A DNA stretch of 64,000 nucleotides. It comes from Proteus columbae. Its GTDB lineage: Bacteria; Pseudomonadota; Gammaproteobacteria; Enterobacterales; Enterobacteriaceae. The notes below the pieces were generated by a model. It saw nothing but the letters and a program-made list of their open reading frames with translations, did not search any database and was not told the origin of the DNA. The DNA lies in assembly GCF_002777965.1 (NCBI RefSeq), contig NZ_NGVR01000032.1:1-64000 (forward strand). The letters run 5' to 3'. The translations under genes and the position numbers were made by a program. Numbering within the stretch: the first letter of the stretch is position 1; each line of letters begins with the position of its first letter. This document shows positions 49,106 through 58,823 of the stretch, one piece after another.

Positions 49106-50002
49106 ATGTTTAAGACAACATTTCGCCAAACCGCAGCGATCGCAGTTTCATTAATATCTCTATTGGCATCTCCAACGTTATGGGCTAACACCAATAATAC
49201 GATTGAAGAGCAATTAAGTACGCTTGAAAAATATAGCCAAGGTCGTTTAGGGGTTGCCTTAATCAACACGAAAGATAACTCGCAAATAACATTCCGTGGT
49301 GAAGAACGCTTTGCAATGGCAAGTACAAGTAAGGTTATGGCTGTTGCGGCTGTTTTAAAAGAGAGTGAAAAACAAGCGGGATTATTAGATAAGAATATTA
49401 CGATTAAAAAATCTGATTTAGTTGCTTACAGCCCTATTACAGAAAAACATTTAATAACAGGAATGTCTTTGGCTCAATTAAGTGCTGCGACGTTGCAATA
49501 TAGCGATAATACAGCAATGAATAAAATCTTAGATTATTTAGGAGGTCCAGCTAAAGTTACTCAATTTGCACGCTCAATTAATGATGTAACTTATCGCCTA
49601 GATCGCAAAGAGCCAGAATTAAATACAGCAATTCATGGTGATCCTCGTGATACCACTTCTCCAATTGCCATGGCTAAAAGCCTTCAAGCATTGACATTGG
49701 GTGACGCACTAGGTCAATCTCAACGTCAACAACTTGTTACTTGGTTAAAAGGTAATACAACAGGTGATCACAGTATTAAAGCGGGTTTACCAAAACACTG
49801 GATTGTTGGGGATAAAACCGGCAGTGGTGATTATGGTACAACTAACGATATTGCCGTTATTTGGCCTGAAAACCATGCGCCATTAATTTTAGTCGTCTAT
49901 TTCACACAACAAGAACAAGATGCAAAATATCGTAAAGATATTATTGCTAAAGCTGCTGAAATTGTAACAAAAGAGTTTTCAAATTCATCTCAAACAAAAT
50001 AA
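49106..50002 (+). CDS. Chromosomal class A beta-lactamase (CumA/HugA cefuroximase)
   Basis: The 298-residue precursor has a signal peptide ending near ANTN (residue 27-30). Active-site motifs: S73-T-S-K76 (Ambler 70-73), S133-D-N135 (130-132), E169-P-E-L-N173 (166-170) and K237-T-G-S240 (234-237). Ser at Ambler 237 is typical of the CumA/HugA and related cefuroximases, which hydrolyse cefuroxime and other oxyimino-cephalosporins but are inhibited by clavulanate. The sequence is very close to HugA/CumA of P. penneri/P. vulgaris as I remember them; the exact allele cannot be fixed here. Confidence 0.95.
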   Translation: MFKTTFRQTAAIAVSLISLLASPTLWANTNNTIEEQLSTLEKYSQGRLGVALINTKDNSQITFRGEERFAMASTSKVMAVAAVLKESEKQAGLLDKNITIKKSDLVAYSPITEKHLITGMSLAQLSAATLQYSDNTAMNKILDYLGGPAKVTQFARSINDVTYRLDRKEPELNTAIHGDPRDTTSPIAMAKSLQALTLGDALGQSQRQQLVTWLKGNTTGDHSIKAGLPKHWIVGDKTGSGDYGTTNDIAVIWPENHAPLILVVYFTQQEQDAKYRKDIIAKAAEIVTKEFSNSSQTK

Positions 50003-50184
50003 ATTTCTTTATTGATAATCTAAGCAAGAAATTAAATATAATAATAGGGCTATTTATTGGCTCTATTATTACAAGAGTACACAAAATAATATAAGTGAAA
50101 TAACTGACAGCTAAAAAATTAGACTGTAATAAATACGCCTAATATAATTACTCCTATTAAATGGATTTATTTTAAGGAAGTAAA

Positions 50185-50409
50185 ATGTCCGATCTTTTTG
50201 AATTAATTGGTGAATTATTATCTTGTGCAGGTCAAATAACTCTCTCACAGATCAGACTTTGCATTGTTATTCTTACAATGTTAATGCTAATTATCGTCTC
50301 TTTATGCACTTGGTCATTTGATCTCTATTTTATTGGTGCATCATTATTTATCTGTATGTTGCTTTATACACCAGAGATATATCGGTTTATTAAAAGCTGG
50401 ATAGTTTAA
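50185..50409 (+). CDS. Small two-helix membrane protein
   Basis: The 74-residue product follows AAGGAAG and has two hydrophobic stretches (about residues 27-46 and 48-64), the second ending in a basic tail. No family is recognised. It lies between the beta-lactamase gene and a terminator, and may simply be read from its own promoter. Confidence 0.6.
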   Translation: MSDLFELIGELLSCAGQITLSQIRLCIVILTMLMLIIVSLCTWSFDLYFIGASLFICMLLYTPEIYRFIKSWIV

Positions 50410-50423
50410 CTTATGTCCATAAA

Positions 50424-50458
50424 AAAGCCTCCGTTCAAAATTAACTAGAGGCTTTCTT
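50424..50458. terminator. Terminator after the small membrane protein
   Basis: AAAGCCTC (50424-50431) pairs with GAGGCTTT (50448-50455), followed by CTTT; on minus it is preceded by A-rich bases giving a T-run, so it can also serve the convergent Lrp-type gene. Confidence 0.75.
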
Positions 50459-50513
50459 TATTAAGAAGATCGTGTGATGATTTAAAATCAACTAAACCTA
50501 AATGTTTAGAAAG

Positions 50514-50978
50514 TTAAAGTGGTAAAGCAAAACTCACTTTTACCGTTTCCATTGGTACTTCTGTTTTTATACTTTGGATGCTTGGAATTTGCGTTAAATA
50601 ATCGGCATGAAAGCGACGGTACGTTGCTAAATCTTTAGTCACAATTCGAATTAACGCATCGCATTCGCCCGCCATTAAATGACACTCAACCACTTCAGGT
50701 AATACCTTGATAGCCTTTACAAATTCTTCAATAGTTTCAGCATCTTGTGCTCTAAACCAAATTCTTGCAAATAAAGATAAACCTGCATCAACCTTACTAC
50801 CATCTAATACAGCAACATAACGAGTGATCACACCAGATTCTTCGAGCAAACGCACGCGACGAAGGCAAGGAGAAGGTGAGAGTCCAACCTCTTTTGCCAG
50901 CTCAATGTTCTGGATTTTGCCATCACGTTGAAGCACCTGCAAAATATGCTTATCTATCTTATCTAATTTTATTGACAT
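50514..50978 (-). CDS. Lrp/AsnC-family regulator
   Basis: The ATG at 50978 is used; a TTG three bases upstream is also in frame. The 154-residue protein has an N-terminal helix-turn-helix (KIQNIELAKEVGLSPSPCLRR, about residues 19-39, split over the family motif) and a C-terminal RAM domain that binds amino acids. It is divergent from a LysE-family exporter gene, so it probably senses the exported amino acid and controls the exporter. Confidence 0.9.
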   Translation of the reverse strand: MSIKLDKIDKHILQVLQRDGKIQNIELAKEVGLSPSPCLRRVRLLEESGVITRYVAVLDGSKVDAGLSLFARIWFRAQDAETIEEFVKAIKVLPEVVECHLMAGECDALIRIVTKDLATYRRFHADYLTQIPSIQSIKTEVPMETVKVSFALPL

Positions 50979-51139
50979 CAAAGATTAACCTTAATTCTAT
51001 TTGTGGAATTTTATTGCCAATTAATTCTTTTTGTTAGCAACAAAGCAACCCGATTTTTTCGAAAACATCATATAATCTTTCCGCTAAATTTCACAGCAAA
51101 AACGATATTTCTCTTAAACTATCTCTATCAGGTGAAAAG

Positions 51140-51751
51140 ATGGAATTTAACACTTTATTATTATTCGCATTAACGGTTCTACCGCTTATCTGCACACCTG
51201 GGCCCGATATTCTTTTTATCTCATCTCAAGGGCTATCAGGTGGTATGAAATCTGCATGGGTTGCCAACGCTGGCGTTATATCAGGCTATTTAACCCATGC
51301 ATTACTGAGCGCATTAGGGCTTGCAGCCTTAGTGTCAGCATCACCCATTTTATTTCATTTACTCAAATGGGTTGGTGTGTTTTATATCAGTTATCTTGCA
51401 GTCAAAATGTTGATATCCGCCTGCAAAAAAGGCCAATTAGCCCTCGATGCCTCAAAAACCTCACACTTATTTCGTAAAGGTTTTTTAACCAGTTTTCTTA
51501 ATCCTAAAGGACTATTAGTTTATCTCGCTATTTTACCAAACTTTATTGATAATCATAATGATATCGCAACACAATCATTGCTGTTATCTGGGATATTTAT
51601 CACGACTTGCTTAATTATTTATGGTTTGCTCGGCACTTTTTTTGCTTATATTGGCTTAAAAGGCGGTTTAAGTGAAAAACGTCGCCGCTATAACGATGGC
51701 ATCGCGGGTGGATTACTCACATTTGCTGCAATTAATCTGGCTTTAAATTAG
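51140..51751 (+). CDS. LysE/RhtB-family amino-acid exporter
   Basis: The 203-residue inner-membrane protein has about six helices and the family start with PLICTPGPDILFISSQGLSGG (near residues 15-34). LysE/RhtB proteins export amino acids such as lysine, homoserine, threonine or leucine. Which one is not evident. It is divergent from the Lrp-type gene, the usual regulatory partner. Confidence 0.9.
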   Translation: MEFNTLLLFALTVLPLICTPGPDILFISSQGLSGGMKSAWVANAGVISGYLTHALLSALGLAALVSASPILFHLLKWVGVFYISYLAVKMLISACKKGQLALDASKTSHLFRKGFLTSFLNPKGLLVYLAILPNFIDNHNDIATQSLLLSGIFITTCLIIYGLLGTFFAYIGLKGGLSEKRRRYNDGIAGGLLTFAAINLALN

Positions 51752-51807
51752 CCTTAATCCTAAGCACTATTTATTATTCTAATCAGTATTTGACCACAAG
51801 AATGCCT

Positions 51808-52377
51808 TTATTTCAGTGGTCGAATATCTGCCCATAATAATTGGCAATTTGCAGTTAACGGTCTTATTTCACCTTCTCGAATATCAGGTAACCACCAAGC
51901 TCCCTGTCCTTTTGATAAACTCTGGCAAGTCGCGCCAATTAAACTCCATTCACCTTGAGTGACATAAATTAATCCTGCATGAGAACTAGGTAAAATAAGT
52001 GGTTGTGTTACTAAGGTCGTCTCGGCTTTCCAACATGTTCGACGCACCATAATATTTAGGCACTTTACGCCACCTTTAATAAGTTCAGATTTAACATGAA
52101 TATCACCTGAAAAATCAAAAGGCTGATAAGAGTCTGTAACGGAATGATTAAGAAAACCGGGGCTATTTAAATTGATGCCATTACCTTCTAATAGCACCAT
52201 TTGCCTTTCAATGTCAGGAAACTGTCCTAATGAGCTATTCTCTTCGATAGAGGTTAAACACGCTCGCCATGAAAAATCATTATTAACTGGCCAGCACACG
52301 ATTTCTTGCGTTGTGCCTTTTTGATTATTCCATGATATAAACGGTAACTCTTGTTGATCAAAACAACGTAGCTTCAT
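51808..52377 (-). CDS. ves: Ves/HutD-family cupin protein
   Basis: GGAGGA five bases before the ATG at 52377 fixes the start (189 residues); the in-frame ATG at 52392 is not supported. The protein belongs to the HutD/Ves family: SWNNQKGTTQEIVCWP, FSWRACLTSIEENSSLGQFP and the VLLEGNGINL block match. E. coli Ves has been reported as cold- or stress-linked; the related HutD is tied to histidine use. The function is not established. It lies downstream of the MocR-type gene in the same direction. Confidence 0.82.
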   Translation of the reverse strand: MKLRCFDQQELPFISWNNQKGTTQEIVCWPVNNDFSWRACLTSIEENSSLGQFPDIERQMVLLEGNGINLNSPGFLNHSVTDSYQPFDFSGDIHVKSELIKGGVKCLNIMVRRTCWKAETTLVTQPLILPSSHAGLIYVTQGEWSLIGATCQSLSKGQGAWWLPDIREGEIRPLTANCQLLWADIRPLK

Positions 52378-52491
52378 TGTATCCTCCTTCAATATCTGGC
52401 TATCAGTCTGATAATGAGGTTAAGGATCAATCATTGGAGATTACCGTTAATAAATCAATAGCTAACTTTTAAAAATGTGCGCTGGCGTCAG

Positions 52492-53907
52492 CTATTTACG
52501 TCGTAATTTTCTGCACCCTTCTCCAATAATTTCCATTCCTTTTTCAGTACGACTATTCCATTGAAAAGAAGAGTTTAAACGAAACGCATGATTAAATTGA
52601 GAACTGGTGGAAAACATTGAACCGGGCGCAATACTGACACCTCTTTCTAATGCAAAGTGATACAGTTTATTCGCATCAAATGTTGACTCAAACTCTAACC
52701 AGAGAAAATATCCTCCTGATGGAATATTCACTTTTACATCTTCTGGTAAATGCGTTTGTATCGCTTGTAACATACGATAACGCCTTTGTTCTAATAATAA
52801 TCTTAATCGGCGAAGATGCGTATCATAGCCACCTTGTGACAAATAATCGGCAATTGCTTGTTGTGTTGGCATACTCGCAGATACTGTACTCATCATTTGC
52901 AACTGCTGTATTTTTGTTGCGTGTTTTCCTGCTGCAACCCAACCCACACGAAATCCCGGTGCAAGACATTTAGAAAAAGAAGCGCAATGTAAAACACTAT
53001 TTGTTTTATCAAAACCTTTTACTGGCATGGGTGCTTTCTGGCTGTTATAGAGTTCACCATAAACATCATCTTCGATTAGCGTTATCTGTTTCTTCGCTAA
53101 TATATCCACCAGCCTTATTTTGTTTTCATCAGGCATTGTTCCACCTAATGGATTTTGACAATGACTCATCAACCAACAAGCTTTAATATCATATTGCTCA
53201 ACCACTTTTTCGAGTTCATCTAAACAAATTCCTGTTACTGGATCTGTTCTAATGGCAATTGCTTTTAATCGTAAGCGCTCAATTGCTTGTAATGCACCAT
53301 AAAATGCAGGTGATTCAATCACAACCCAGTCACCCGGTTCAGTAACGGCTTGCAAACTAAAACTGAGTGATTCCATTGCACCAGCGGTAATCACGATTTC
53401 ATCTGGAGAGACATGAATTCCTTGTAATGCATAGCGTTGTGCAATGTTACGGCGTAACTTTTCATTTCCCGGTGGTAGATTGATCACTGAACTTTGGGGT
53501 GCTAAATGTCTTGCAGCGGAAGCCAACGCGCTACTTAATTTAGGCTGAATAAATAAGCTGGGATCGGGGAAAGCGGAACCAAAAGGAATAATTTCAGGAT
53601 CTTTACACGCTTGAAGTACATTGAAAATAGAGGTACTTATTTCAACATTTTCACTCATGTGTAGCCCTTTGCTGGCTGTCACTTGACCGAAACGGTTATT
53701 ACGATGTGCAACGTAATAACCTGATTGTGGTCGCGCTGTTATCCATCCTTGGCTTTCTAATAACTGATACGATTGTAAAACAGTCATTAAACTTAAACCT
53801 GATTGTTTCACCGTATCCCGCAATGAAGGTAAACGGTCGCCAGATTGCCAGATATTATCTTCAATTTGTTGGCGTATTTGCGCTGCAAGCTGTTCATATC
53901 GAGTCAT
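52492..53907 (-). CDS. MocR-type regulator (GntR helix-turn-helix plus aminotransferase fold)
   Basis: The 471-residue protein has an N-terminal GntR winged helix (about residues 1-70; GDRLPSLRDTVKQSGLSLMT) fused to a class I aminotransferase-like domain with the PLP lysine in HCASFSKCLAPGFRVGWVAA (near residue 305-325). The family includes PdxR and YdcR. It is divergent from the cioAB operon with 137 bases between. Whether it controls cioAB, ves or itself cannot be told. Confidence 0.9.
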   Translation of the reverse strand: MTRYEQLAAQIRQQIEDNIWQSGDRLPSLRDTVKQSGLSLMTVLQSYQLLESQGWITARPQSGYYVAHRNNRFGQVTASKGLHMSENVEISTSIFNVLQACKDPEIIPFGSAFPDPSLFIQPKLSSALASAARHLAPQSSVINLPPGNEKLRRNIAQRYALQGIHVSPDEIVITAGAMESLSFSLQAVTEPGDWVVIESPAFYGALQAIERLRLKAIAIRTDPVTGICLDELEKVVEQYDIKACWLMSHCQNPLGGTMPDENKIRLVDILAKKQITLIEDDVYGELYNSQKAPMPVKGFDKTNSVLHCASFSKCLAPGFRVGWVAAGKHATKIQQLQMMSTVSASMPTQQAIADYLSQGGYDTHLRRLRLLLEQRRYRMLQAIQTHLPEDVKVNIPSGGYFLWLEFESTFDANKLYHFALERGVSIAPGSMFSTSSQFNHAFRLNSSFQWNSRTEKGMEIIGEGCRKLRRK

Positions 53908-54044
53908 ATAAAACTGTTTACCTCAAAACTGTTATAGTCATTTTTAAACTTATTGTCACTATTATAGCTTACTGTCATATGGTCTACTAATCCACACGAT
54001 TTACCTGCAATTTACATTTTTATATCAATAAAACGAGGTTTTTT

Positions 54045-55379
54045 ATGCTTGGGTTAAGTGCCTTTGATTTGGCGCGTATCCAGTTTGCGTTCACAGTTTC
54101 TTTTCATATTATCTTTCCCGCAATTACTATCGGACTGGCTAGCTTTTTAGCCGTATTGGAAGGTTTATGGTTAAAAACTCGCAATAAGGATTATTTAGCG
54201 CTATTCCATTTTTGGTCAAAAATATTCGCTGTTAACTTTGCTATGGGCGTTGTCTCTGGTTTGGTTATGGCCTATCAATTTGGAACCAACTGGAGCTTTT
54301 TCTCTGATTTTGCTGGCTCAATTACCGGTCCTCTACTCACTTATGAAGTGCTTACCGCTTTCTTCTTAGAAGCTGGTTTCTTAGGTGTAATGCTGTTTGG
54401 CTGGAATAAAGTAGGTGAAAAACTTCACTTTTTCGCAACCTGTATGGTGGCATTAGGTACATTAATGTCTACGTTTTGGATCTTGGCTTCAAATAGCTGG
54501 ATGCAAACACCACAAGGGTTTGAAATTATAAATAACCAAGTCGTTCCCGTAGATTGGATCGCCGTTATTTTTAATCCATCGTTCCCTTATCGCCTTGCTC
54601 ATATGGGTGTTGCAGCTTTCCTTGCTTCTGCCTTCTTTATTGCTGCATCTGCTTCATGGCATCTGCTCAAAGGCCATAAAACATCCGCCATGAAAAAGAT
54701 GCTTTCAATGTCTTTATGGATGATTTTAATTTTAGCACCAATTCAAGCACTCATTGGTGATGTACATGGTTTAAATACCTTAAAACATCAACCTGCAAAA
54801 ATTGCCGCGATTGAAGGTCACTGGGAAAATGAACCGGGAGAAGCAACGCCATTAATTCTCTTTGGTATGCCTGATATGGATGCTGAAGAAACGAAATATA
54901 AGATAGAAATTCCTTATCTTGGCAGCATGATCTTAACCCATAGCTTAGAAAAACAAGTTCCGGCATTAAAAGAGTTTCCTAAAGAAGACCGACCTAACTC
55001 ACTTATCGTTTTCTGGTCTTTCCGCATTATGGTTGGCCTTGGTATGTTAATGATTTTAGTCGGTGTGTGGGGAACGTGGCTGCGATATAAAAAGAAACTT
55101 TATGAATCTAAAGCTTTCTTACGCTTAACTTTCTTAATGGCACCTTCAGGTCTTATCGCTATTCTTGCTGGTTGGTTTACAACAGAAGTAGGACGTCAAC
55201 CTTGGGTTGTTTATGGCATACAACGAACACGAGATGCCGTATCTGCACATGGCGAAATGCATATGAGTATAAGCCTGCTGATCTTCTTAGTTGTTTATGG
55301 CTCTGTATTCGGTATTGGATATGCCTATATGTTAAAACTGATCCGTAAAGGTACACCGGAGGTTCATCATGGGAATTGA
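54045..55379 (+). CDS. cioA: CioA, cyanide-insensitive bd-type quinol oxidase subunit I
   Basis: The 444-residue protein is a cytochrome bd subunit I with nine helices. It shows His21 (SFHIIFPA, heme ligand), PYRLAHMGVAA (second His ligand, near residue 186), and EVGRQPWVVYG (near 385). The Q-loop after helix 6 is short, which places it with the CIO (short-loop) class, not the long-loop E. coli CydA. It oxidises quinol and reduces oxygen with high affinity and without pumping protons. Its stop overlaps the cioB start. Confidence 0.93.
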   Translation: MLGLSAFDLARIQFAFTVSFHIIFPAITIGLASFLAVLEGLWLKTRNKDYLALFHFWSKIFAVNFAMGVVSGLVMAYQFGTNWSFFSDFAGSITGPLLTYEVLTAFFLEAGFLGVMLFGWNKVGEKLHFFATCMVALGTLMSTFWILASNSWMQTPQGFEIINNQVVPVDWIAVIFNPSFPYRLAHMGVAAFLASAFFIAASASWHLLKGHKTSAMKKMLSMSLWMILILAPIQALIGDVHGLNTLKHQPAKIAAIEGHWENEPGEATPLILFGMPDMDAEETKYKIEIPYLGSMILTHSLEKQVPALKEFPKEDRPNSLIVFWSFRIMVGLGMLMILVGVWGTWLRYKKKLYESKAFLRLTFLMAPSGLIAILAGWFTTEVGRQPWVVYGIQRTRDAVSAHGEMHMSISLLIFLVVYGSVFGIGYAYMLKLIRKGTPEVHHGN

Positions 55380-56376
55380 TTTACCAGTTGTTTGGTTCGT
55401 CATTATCGTATTTAGTACGTTAATGTATATTGTAATGGACGGTTTCGATCTTGGTATCGGTATGCTTTATCCATTTATTAAAAGTGACCAAGATCGTGAC
55501 TTAATGATGAATACTGTTGCCCCTGTATGGGATGGTAACGAAACATGGTTAGTCCTAGGTGGAGCTGCATTATTTGGTGCATTCCCATTAGCTTATGCGG
55601 TGATTCTTGATGCTTTAGCAATGCCTTTAACGTTAATGCTTGTCGCATTAATTTTCCGTGGTGTCGCTTTTGAATTTCGTTTTAAAGCTGATGACAGCCA
55701 CAAAGGCTTTTGGGATAAATCATTTATCTTTGGCTCTATCTTAGCCACCTTTATGCAAGGTGTTGTCGTGGGTAGCGTTGTTCAAGGTTTGCCCGTTGTT
55801 AATCGCACCTTTGCGGGTAGCTATTTTGACTGGTTATCCCCTTTTGCACTCTTTTGCGGATTTGGATTAGTTATCGCCTATTCATTATTAGGATGTGGCT
55901 GGCTAATTATGAAAACCGAAGGTCATTTACAACAGAGTCTATATAAGGTAGCTAAACCTCTTACACTCATTATGCTGGCAGTCATTGCAGCCGTCAGTGC
56001 ATGGACACCATTAGCACAACCTGCAATTGCTGAACGTTGGTTCACATTACCAAACCTGTTCTTCTTTTTACCAATTCCTCTTTTAGTGTTGTATAGCACT
56101 TGGCTAATTTTACGCTCAGTGAAAAAACAAGGGCATTACCTTCCTTTCTTTGGTGCACTGGCTTTAATTTTCTTAGGTTTTGCAGGATTAGGGATAAGCA
56201 TTTGGCCTAACATTATTCCACCTGCAATTAGTTTTGTAGAGGCATCCGCACCACCAGAAAGCCAAGGATTTATGCTAGTTGGCGCATTGTTTATTATTCC
56301 AATTATTCTCGTTTACACATTCTGGAGTTATTACGTTTTCAGAGGAAAAACAAATTATGAAGAAGGTTATCACTGA
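55369..56376 (+). CDS. cioB: CioB, bd-type quinol oxidase subunit II
   Basis: The 335-residue membrane protein has the CydB family start with FSTLMYIVMDGFDLGIGMLY (near residues 16-35), WDGNETWLVLGGAALFGAFP and a later FFLPIPLLVL. It pairs with CioA. The start overlaps cioA by 11 bases and its end overlaps the small third gene. Confidence 0.93.
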   Translation: MGIDLPVVWFVIIVFSTLMYIVMDGFDLGIGMLYPFIKSDQDRDLMMNTVAPVWDGNETWLVLGGAALFGAFPLAYAVILDALAMPLTLMLVALIFRGVAFEFRFKADDSHKGFWDKSFIFGSILATFMQGVVVGSVVQGLPVVNRTFAGSYFDWLSPFALFCGFGLVIAYSLLGCGWLIMKTEGHLQQSLYKVAKPLTLIMLAVIAAVSAWTPLAQPAIAERWFTLPNLFFFLPIPLLVLYSTWLILRSVKKQGHYLPFFGALALIFLGFAGLGISIWPNIIPPAISFVEASAPPESQGFMLVGALFIIPIILVYTFWSYYVFRGKTNYEEGYH

Positions 56377-56518
56377 TCCACAAGTACAAAGTAAACCCTC
56401 ATTATTAAAAAAATGGGGATGGTTGATTACTATTTGGTTTTGTAGTGTTTTAGCCTTATTCGCTGTGTCTTCCCTCTTCCGTTTTTTAATGACGTTAGCC
56501 GGAATGAAAGTCAAGTAA
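56357..56518 (+). CDS. Short single-helix subunit of the bd oxidase (DUF2474 type)
   Basis: The ATG at 56357 (after GAGGA, spacing about ten) gives 53 residues with one membrane helix (about 24-44, WGWLITIWFCSVLALFAVSS). Its start overlaps cioB by 20 bases, so translation is coupled. DUF2474 proteins and the CydX class occupy this place in bd operons, where they help stabilise the oxidase. The longer frame from 56279 is overlap with cioB. Confidence 0.8.
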   Translation: MKKVITDPQVQSKPSLLKKWGWLITIWFCSVLALFAVSSLFRFLMTLAGMKVK

Positions 56519-56586
56519 AGGCAAAGTACATACAGCAATATAATTAACTAGCACCGAATACGGTAAGCTATAAAATAGAAGTAAAG

Positions 56587-56615
56587 AAAGGGCTGGAGTT
56601 ATCTTCAGCCCTTTT
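56587..56615 (+). terminator. Terminator of the cioAB operon
   Basis: AAAGGGCTG (56587-56595) pairs with CAGCCCTTT (56606-56614), followed by T-rich sequence. Confidence 0.88.
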
Positions 56616-57199
56616 ATCTTTATTTAAGATAGAGATTTAAGATAGAGGGTTGCCGTTTCATGTCATTAAAACTTAACCTATTCTTATTAGAATGCTCTTT
56701 TAACAGCTAATTTTATATAAATTGTTTTGTTATAAAAGAAAATATAAAAGCAAATGTTTTTATTTTTCTATGATTAACTAAATTTAAAGCAAACTCCTTG
56801 ATAAAATCATTTCAAATACATCATTTTTGATTAACAATAAGAGATAAAATCTTTTTTATGCATTTATTACGATAAATAAAGATATAAATAATCCTATAAA
56901 AAACCATCTTCTCTAGAAATAAGATAGAATGAATGTTGAATTAGGCTTTCAAAGTAATTATGATATCGCCGCCTAGAAGGTTCATATCTGTATTATTCTA
57001 TAAAGACACACCAAATGTGTCATTTAGGTATGCCCATATGATTAATTCAAGAATTAAATCCACGCCCTATTAAAAGTGTGGGTAATGGGTGATATCTGTT
57101 CAAAATACATATTTTGATAATTTAGATTTATCTTAATTGCTAAGAAAGATCACTTACACTAGGCTTACTTATTGTTGCTACTAAATTAAGGATGAAGTC
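56616..57199. other. Long intergenic region before the DUF805 gene
   Basis: About 580 bases without a gene. Near 57005-57021, GACACA pairs with TGTGTC. Near 57061-57092 an imperfect hairpin pairs CAC-CCC-ATTA with TAATGGGTG around bulges. This could be an untranslated leader or a small RNA, but nothing known was recognised. Confidence 0.4.
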
Positions 57200-57583
57200 A
57201 TGAATTGGTATTTGGAAGTTATTAAAAATAATTACGCTAACTTTTCAGGCCGTGCTCGCAGAAAAGAATATTGGATGTTTACTCTAGTAAACACCATTAT
57301 TATTACTGTTCTATACGCTATTTTAATTTCATCAGTAGATATGAATACAGGTGAAATGAGTTCACTAGGTTCAATTGCAGGTATTATTATAGGTATTTAT
57401 TCTTTAGCTATTATCGTACCTAGCCTTGCAGTAACTATTCGTCGTTTCCACGATCAAGATAAATCAGGTTGGATGTTCTTACTTGCATTTATTCCTGCTG
57501 TTGGTGGATTAATTGTTTTTGTCTTTATGTGCCTTGAAGGTACTAAAGGTGACAACAGATTCGGTCCAGATCCTAAAGCTTAA
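57200..57583 (+). CDS. DUF805 membrane protein
   Basis: The 127-residue protein has the DUF805 pattern: NYANFSGRARRKEYWMFTL at the start, three to four membrane helices, SLAVTIRRFHDQDKSGWMFL (near residues 75-94) and CLEGTKGDNRFGPDP at the end. E. coli homologues are YhaH and YhaI. Function unknown. The start follows AAGGATG-like sequence. Confidence 0.87.
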   Translation: MNWYLEVIKNNYANFSGRARRKEYWMFTLVNTIIITVLYAILISSVDMNTGEMSSLGSIAGIIIGIYSLAIIVPSLAVTIRRFHDQDKSGWMFLLAFIPAVGGLIVFVFMCLEGTKGDNRFGPDPKA

Positions 57584-57605
57584 TCTAGCGCTGAATTAAT
57601 ATGAC

Positions 57606-57647
57606 AATACAGTGAGTGTACCTACTATCAAGTTTACTCACTGTATT
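57606..57647 (+). terminator. Hairpin downstream of the DUF805 gene
   Basis: AATACAGTGAGT (57606-57617) pairs perfectly with ACTCACTGTATT (57636-57647). The T-run is broken (AATTGATTTT), so efficiency is uncertain. Confidence 0.6.
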
Positions 57648-57867
57648 AATTGATTTTCCTGTCTTTGAAAAATAACACCAACACACCTCCTCCCACATTG
57701 TAATTTAATATTTTTATTTACCTCTAACTTTTTTAATTAATGTCTCAGAGTTATTACATTAAGCTTATTGCATTGATTCTTAAGTTTTTTCTTTATTGTT
57801 AGTTTGAATCTAATCACACTATATAAGTAAAAAATACGTAATCCTTTACTAAATCAATGTTAATGTT

Positions 57868-57904
57868 GATAATGACTATCATTATTAATTGAAAATGATA
57901 ATAT
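57868..57904. promoter_or_regulatory. Fur box before the siderophore-interacting reductase
   Basis: GATAATGACTATCATTATT (57868-57886) matches 16 of 19 bases of the classical Fur box. A further AATGATAATATC (57893-57904) suggests a second, overlapping site. Iron-bound Fur would repress the gene. Its position makes starts at 57889 or 57895 unlikely. Confidence 0.8.
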
Positions 57905-57945
57905 CTACGTCGATAAAACAATTAAATGAGTCAGGTAAAAAAAAC

Positions 57946-58791
57946 GTGAGTAATCAAAAAACACCTCAAGAAAAAAATATTTATAAACCAGCGCCTCCTC
58001 GCCTAGTTCAAGTAAAGCGTATTACGGATGTTACTCCGGGAATGCGTTGTATCACCTTTACGAGTGATGACTTAGATACTTACCCAGTAGATACAGCAGG
58101 GGCACATTTAAAAATATTCTTACCTTTAGAAGGCCAAATCAAACCAACAGTACCGGTTTTTTCTGAAAAAGGTCCTAAATGGCCTGAGGGCGAGCCAAGA
58201 TCAATTGTACGTACCTATAGTGTTCGTGCTATTCGCCCTGAACAAAAAGAGTTAGATATTGAATTTGCAGTACATGACGATGCAGGCCCCGCTATTCATT
58301 TTGCGCTAAATGCTAAGCAAGGCGACTATATTGGGATCACTAATCCAGGTGGCCCTGAGCCTTTATTAGCACCAGCGTCACATTACTATATGGCAGCAGA
58401 TCCAAGTTCATTACCTGCTTTAATGGCTTTAATTGAAGCCATGCAGCCTAATGTTCAAGGAAAAGTCGTTATACGAGTAGAAAACGAAACGCATCGCCAA
58501 GAAATTAAACGTCCTAGTGGCCTAGAGATAATCTGGTTAATTGGTTCTGTTGAAGAACAAACTCAAAACTTAATTAATGAATTTATGTCTTGGGAATTAC
58601 CTGCTGAAGATGTGGCATTTTGGATTGCAGGTGAAGACAAAATTATTCGTGCATTAAGACGCCATATTCGCCGTGATAATGGTTACGATCGCAGCTTGAT
58701 TTATGCCGTTCCTTATTGGCGTTTCGGTTATGACGAAGAAGGTTATCACGCTGAACGTCACCATGTTATGGATAACGAAGATGTAAGCTAA
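57946..58791 (+). CDS. Siderophore-interacting protein (ViuB/YqjH-type ferric reductase)
   Basis: The GTG at 57946 (after AGGT, spacing nine) is proposed as start (281 residues), because upstream in-frame starts (TTG 57889, ATG 57895) fall on the Fur box. The protein has a flavin-binding beta barrel with RTYSVRAIRPEQKELDIEFA (the R-x-Y-S/T motif), then the SIP NAD(P)H-binding-like domain with WIAGEDKIIRALRRHIR and the family end YWRFGYDEEGYHAERH. Such proteins reduce ferric siderophores in the cytosol to release iron. No siderophore genes lie beside it. Confidence 0.88.
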   Translation: MSNQKTPQEKNIYKPAPPRLVQVKRITDVTPGMRCITFTSDDLDTYPVDTAGAHLKIFLPLEGQIKPTVPVFSEKGPKWPEGEPRSIVRTYSVRAIRPEQKELDIEFAVHDDAGPAIHFALNAKQGDYIGITNPGGPEPLLAPASHYYMAADPSSLPALMALIEAMQPNVQGKVVIRVENETHRQEIKRPSGLEIIWLIGSVEEQTQNLINEFMSWELPAEDVAFWIAGEDKIIRALRRHIRRDNGYDRSLIYAVPYWRFGYDEEGYHAERHHVMDNEDVS

Positions 58792-58823
58792 GCAATAAAT
58801 TAAAGGCTAAGCGTTGACTGTAC

